A stretch of DNA of 64,000 nucleotides from Bradyrhizobium sp. 190 (GTDB lineage Bacteria; Pseudomonadota; Alphaproteobacteria; Rhizobiales; Xanthobacteraceae). The stretch lies in assembly GCF_023073415.1 (NCBI RefSeq), contig NZ_JADPJL010000023.1, positions 62,001 through 126,000 of the forward strand, read 5' to 3'. Each line of letters begins with the position of its first letter. Position 1 is the first letter of the stretch. Positions 63,171 to 64,000 of this stretch are shown here, piece by piece. Made by a program: the position numbers and the translations under genes. Below the pieces are notes generated by a model, which saw only the letters and a program-made list of their open reading frames with translations, was not told the DNA's origin and did no database searches.

Positions 63171-63749
63171 TCAGCGTGAACCCGGCGCGTCCCTGATCAT
63201 CGTGGCGTGCACAAGATAGCGCTCGGGCCCCTGCGTCAGCGCGTCGAACGGCCAGCAGGTCGACAGCACCAGTTCATGCCCGCCGGCGAGCGGATCGATG
63301 CCGGAGGCATCGAAGCGCACGACCGAGGTGGCATCCACCCGGTAATGGAATTGTTTGCCGTCGCTTCGCATCACATTGATCTCGTCACCGACGACGACGT
63401 TCTTCAGGAAGGCGAAGTGCGTATCGCGATGCGCCGAATAGACGGCGACGCCGCGTTCGCCGGCGTCGGGCGTGAGTTCGACATGACCCGGGCCAAAGGC
63501 GAGCGCCTGGCCGCTGCTGCCTGCGAGCACGATGGCGCGGGCGTGGATCCGCTTCACTTCAATACGAGCAACCGGCCACGTGTCGGCCCACGACCACGGC
63601 TTTGTCTCGCGCCCGGTGGCGATGGCTTTTTCAAAGGCTCGTTCCAGCAGCACCTGTGCAACCAGCGCCTTGGCATAGATGTAGGCGCCCTGGCCGAACA
63701 GGATCAGGCCCGCGAGGGCGAGAAGGAGGGGAAGGACGACGCGGGGCAT
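63171..63749 (-). CDS. Class GN sortase
   Basis: A 192-residue sortase of the Gram-negative class. Signal/anchor helix LPLLLALAGLILFGQGAYIY, then the catalytic histidine in VAVYSAHRDTHFAFL, the cysteine in LVLSTCWPFDALTQGPERYL and the arginine in GPERYLV. The usual gene partner encodes a long inter-alpha-trypsin-inhibitor/VWA target protein with a C-terminal sorting motif. It is not inside the window; it would lie upstream, beyond 64000. ATG 63749 is chosen; upstream frame to 63854 reads through the repeat. Confidence 0.85.
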   Translation of the reverse strand: MPRVVLPLLLALAGLILFGQGAYIYAKALVAQVLLERAFEKAIATGRETKPWSWADTWPVARIEVKRIHARAIVLAGSSGQALAFGPGHVELTPDAGERGVAVYSAHRDTHFAFLKNVVVGDEINVMRSDGKQFHYRVDATSVVRFDASGIDPLAGGHELVLSTCWPFDALTQGPERYLVHATMIRDAPGSR

Positions 63750-63761
63750 TGTTTTGGCTCT

Positions 63762-63876
63762 CCCGTCATTGCGAGCGGAGCGAAGCAATCCATTCTTTCT
63801 TTTCGCGGTGGGATGCATTGCTTCCGCCTTCGCTCTCCGGGCTACGGCGGACAAGTCGCTGCGCTCGCAATGACGG
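63762..63876. repeat. Pair of CGTCATTGCGAGCG-type repeats
   Basis: CCCGTCATTGCGAGCGGAGC followed by GAAGCAATCCATTCTTTC (63762-63798) is met by GTCGCTGCGCTCGCAATGAC plus GG (63855-63876) in reverse. CGTCATTGCGAGCGNAGCGA is a widespread Bradyrhizobium intergenic repeat family; this is recall. The pair brackets about 55 bases upstream of the sortase gene. Confidence 0.75.
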
Positions 63877-64000
63877 CTTTGGAGAAGAAGCGGCGCGCGC
63901 GGCCTTGGGGGGACGGGCGGAGCCGCGCGCGCTCTGGAAAGGAGGAGGTTGGGGAGACCTCCTCCTTTCAGTCGACGTCAACGCAGTGACATCTGACGTC

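Overview
The window reads as a chromosomal segment of an alphaproteobacterium of the Rhizobiales, most likely Bradyrhizobium or a close relative. This is an inference from high GC, many rhizobial exported DUF families (DUF992, DUF2092, DUF1254), a divergent acdR/acdS pair for ACC deamination, Bug/TctC binding proteins, a class GN sortase, and short palindromic repeats of the kind common in Bradyrhizobium. No intact rRNA or tRNA gene and no CRISPR array is visible.

Layout. (1) 0.6-9.4 kb: an AraC-type regulator followed by nine same-strand genes for exported or envelope proteins (DUF1254/1214, DUF2092, HdeA-like, HlyD-type adaptor, DUF992, Cys-repeat protein, outer-membrane transporter-like barrel). 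Two of them share a TPxSxAGVARRT motif. (2) 9.6-17 kb: a sulfur module on the minus strand, two split YeeE/YedE gene pairs around an MBL-fold/double-rhodanese protein, next to a decayed metallophosphatase/5'-nucleotidase gene, DUF305, DUF2243 and a divergent DUF2892 gene. (3) 17-32 kb: membrane proteins (DUF421, DUF2254, Na+/H+ antiporter), then signalling: a multi-PAS histidine kinase with a response regulator, an RsbQ-like hydrolase coupled to a PAS histidine kinase, and a PAS-GGDEF-EAL protein.

(4) 32-41 kb is a worn accessory region. It holds a 3' fragment of tRNA-Arg(CCG) (probable attachment scar), IS481 and IS630 remnants, a run of tiny overlapping genes ending at a terminator, a duplicated nitroreductase segment, a MITE-like element, and an L,D-transpeptidase whose N-terminal coding region contains a palindromic repeat. 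Pseudogenes elsewhere (strawberry-notch-like helicase, SAM methyltransferase, NmrA-like protein) also point to heavy turnover between 9 and 41 kb.

(5) 41-64 kb is mostly ordinary chromosome: dgoA/dgoK for 2-keto-3-deoxygalactonate, two Bug-type binding proteins, a secreted VCBS-repeat protein divergent from FecR and TPR genes, a trypsin-like S1C protease, acdR/acdS, a recQ-VWA-MoxR cluster with overlapping or near-abutting genes, a HAD hydrolase, an S1A protease, an ADP-forming acyl-CoA synthetase and a class GN sortase.

The loci most worth follow-up are the split YeeE plus persulfide-dioxygenase/rhodanese operon, the AGVARRT exported-protein cluster, the RsbQ-PAS-kinase pair, the cysteine gradient in the VCBS repeats, and the repeat captured inside the L,D-transpeptidase gene.
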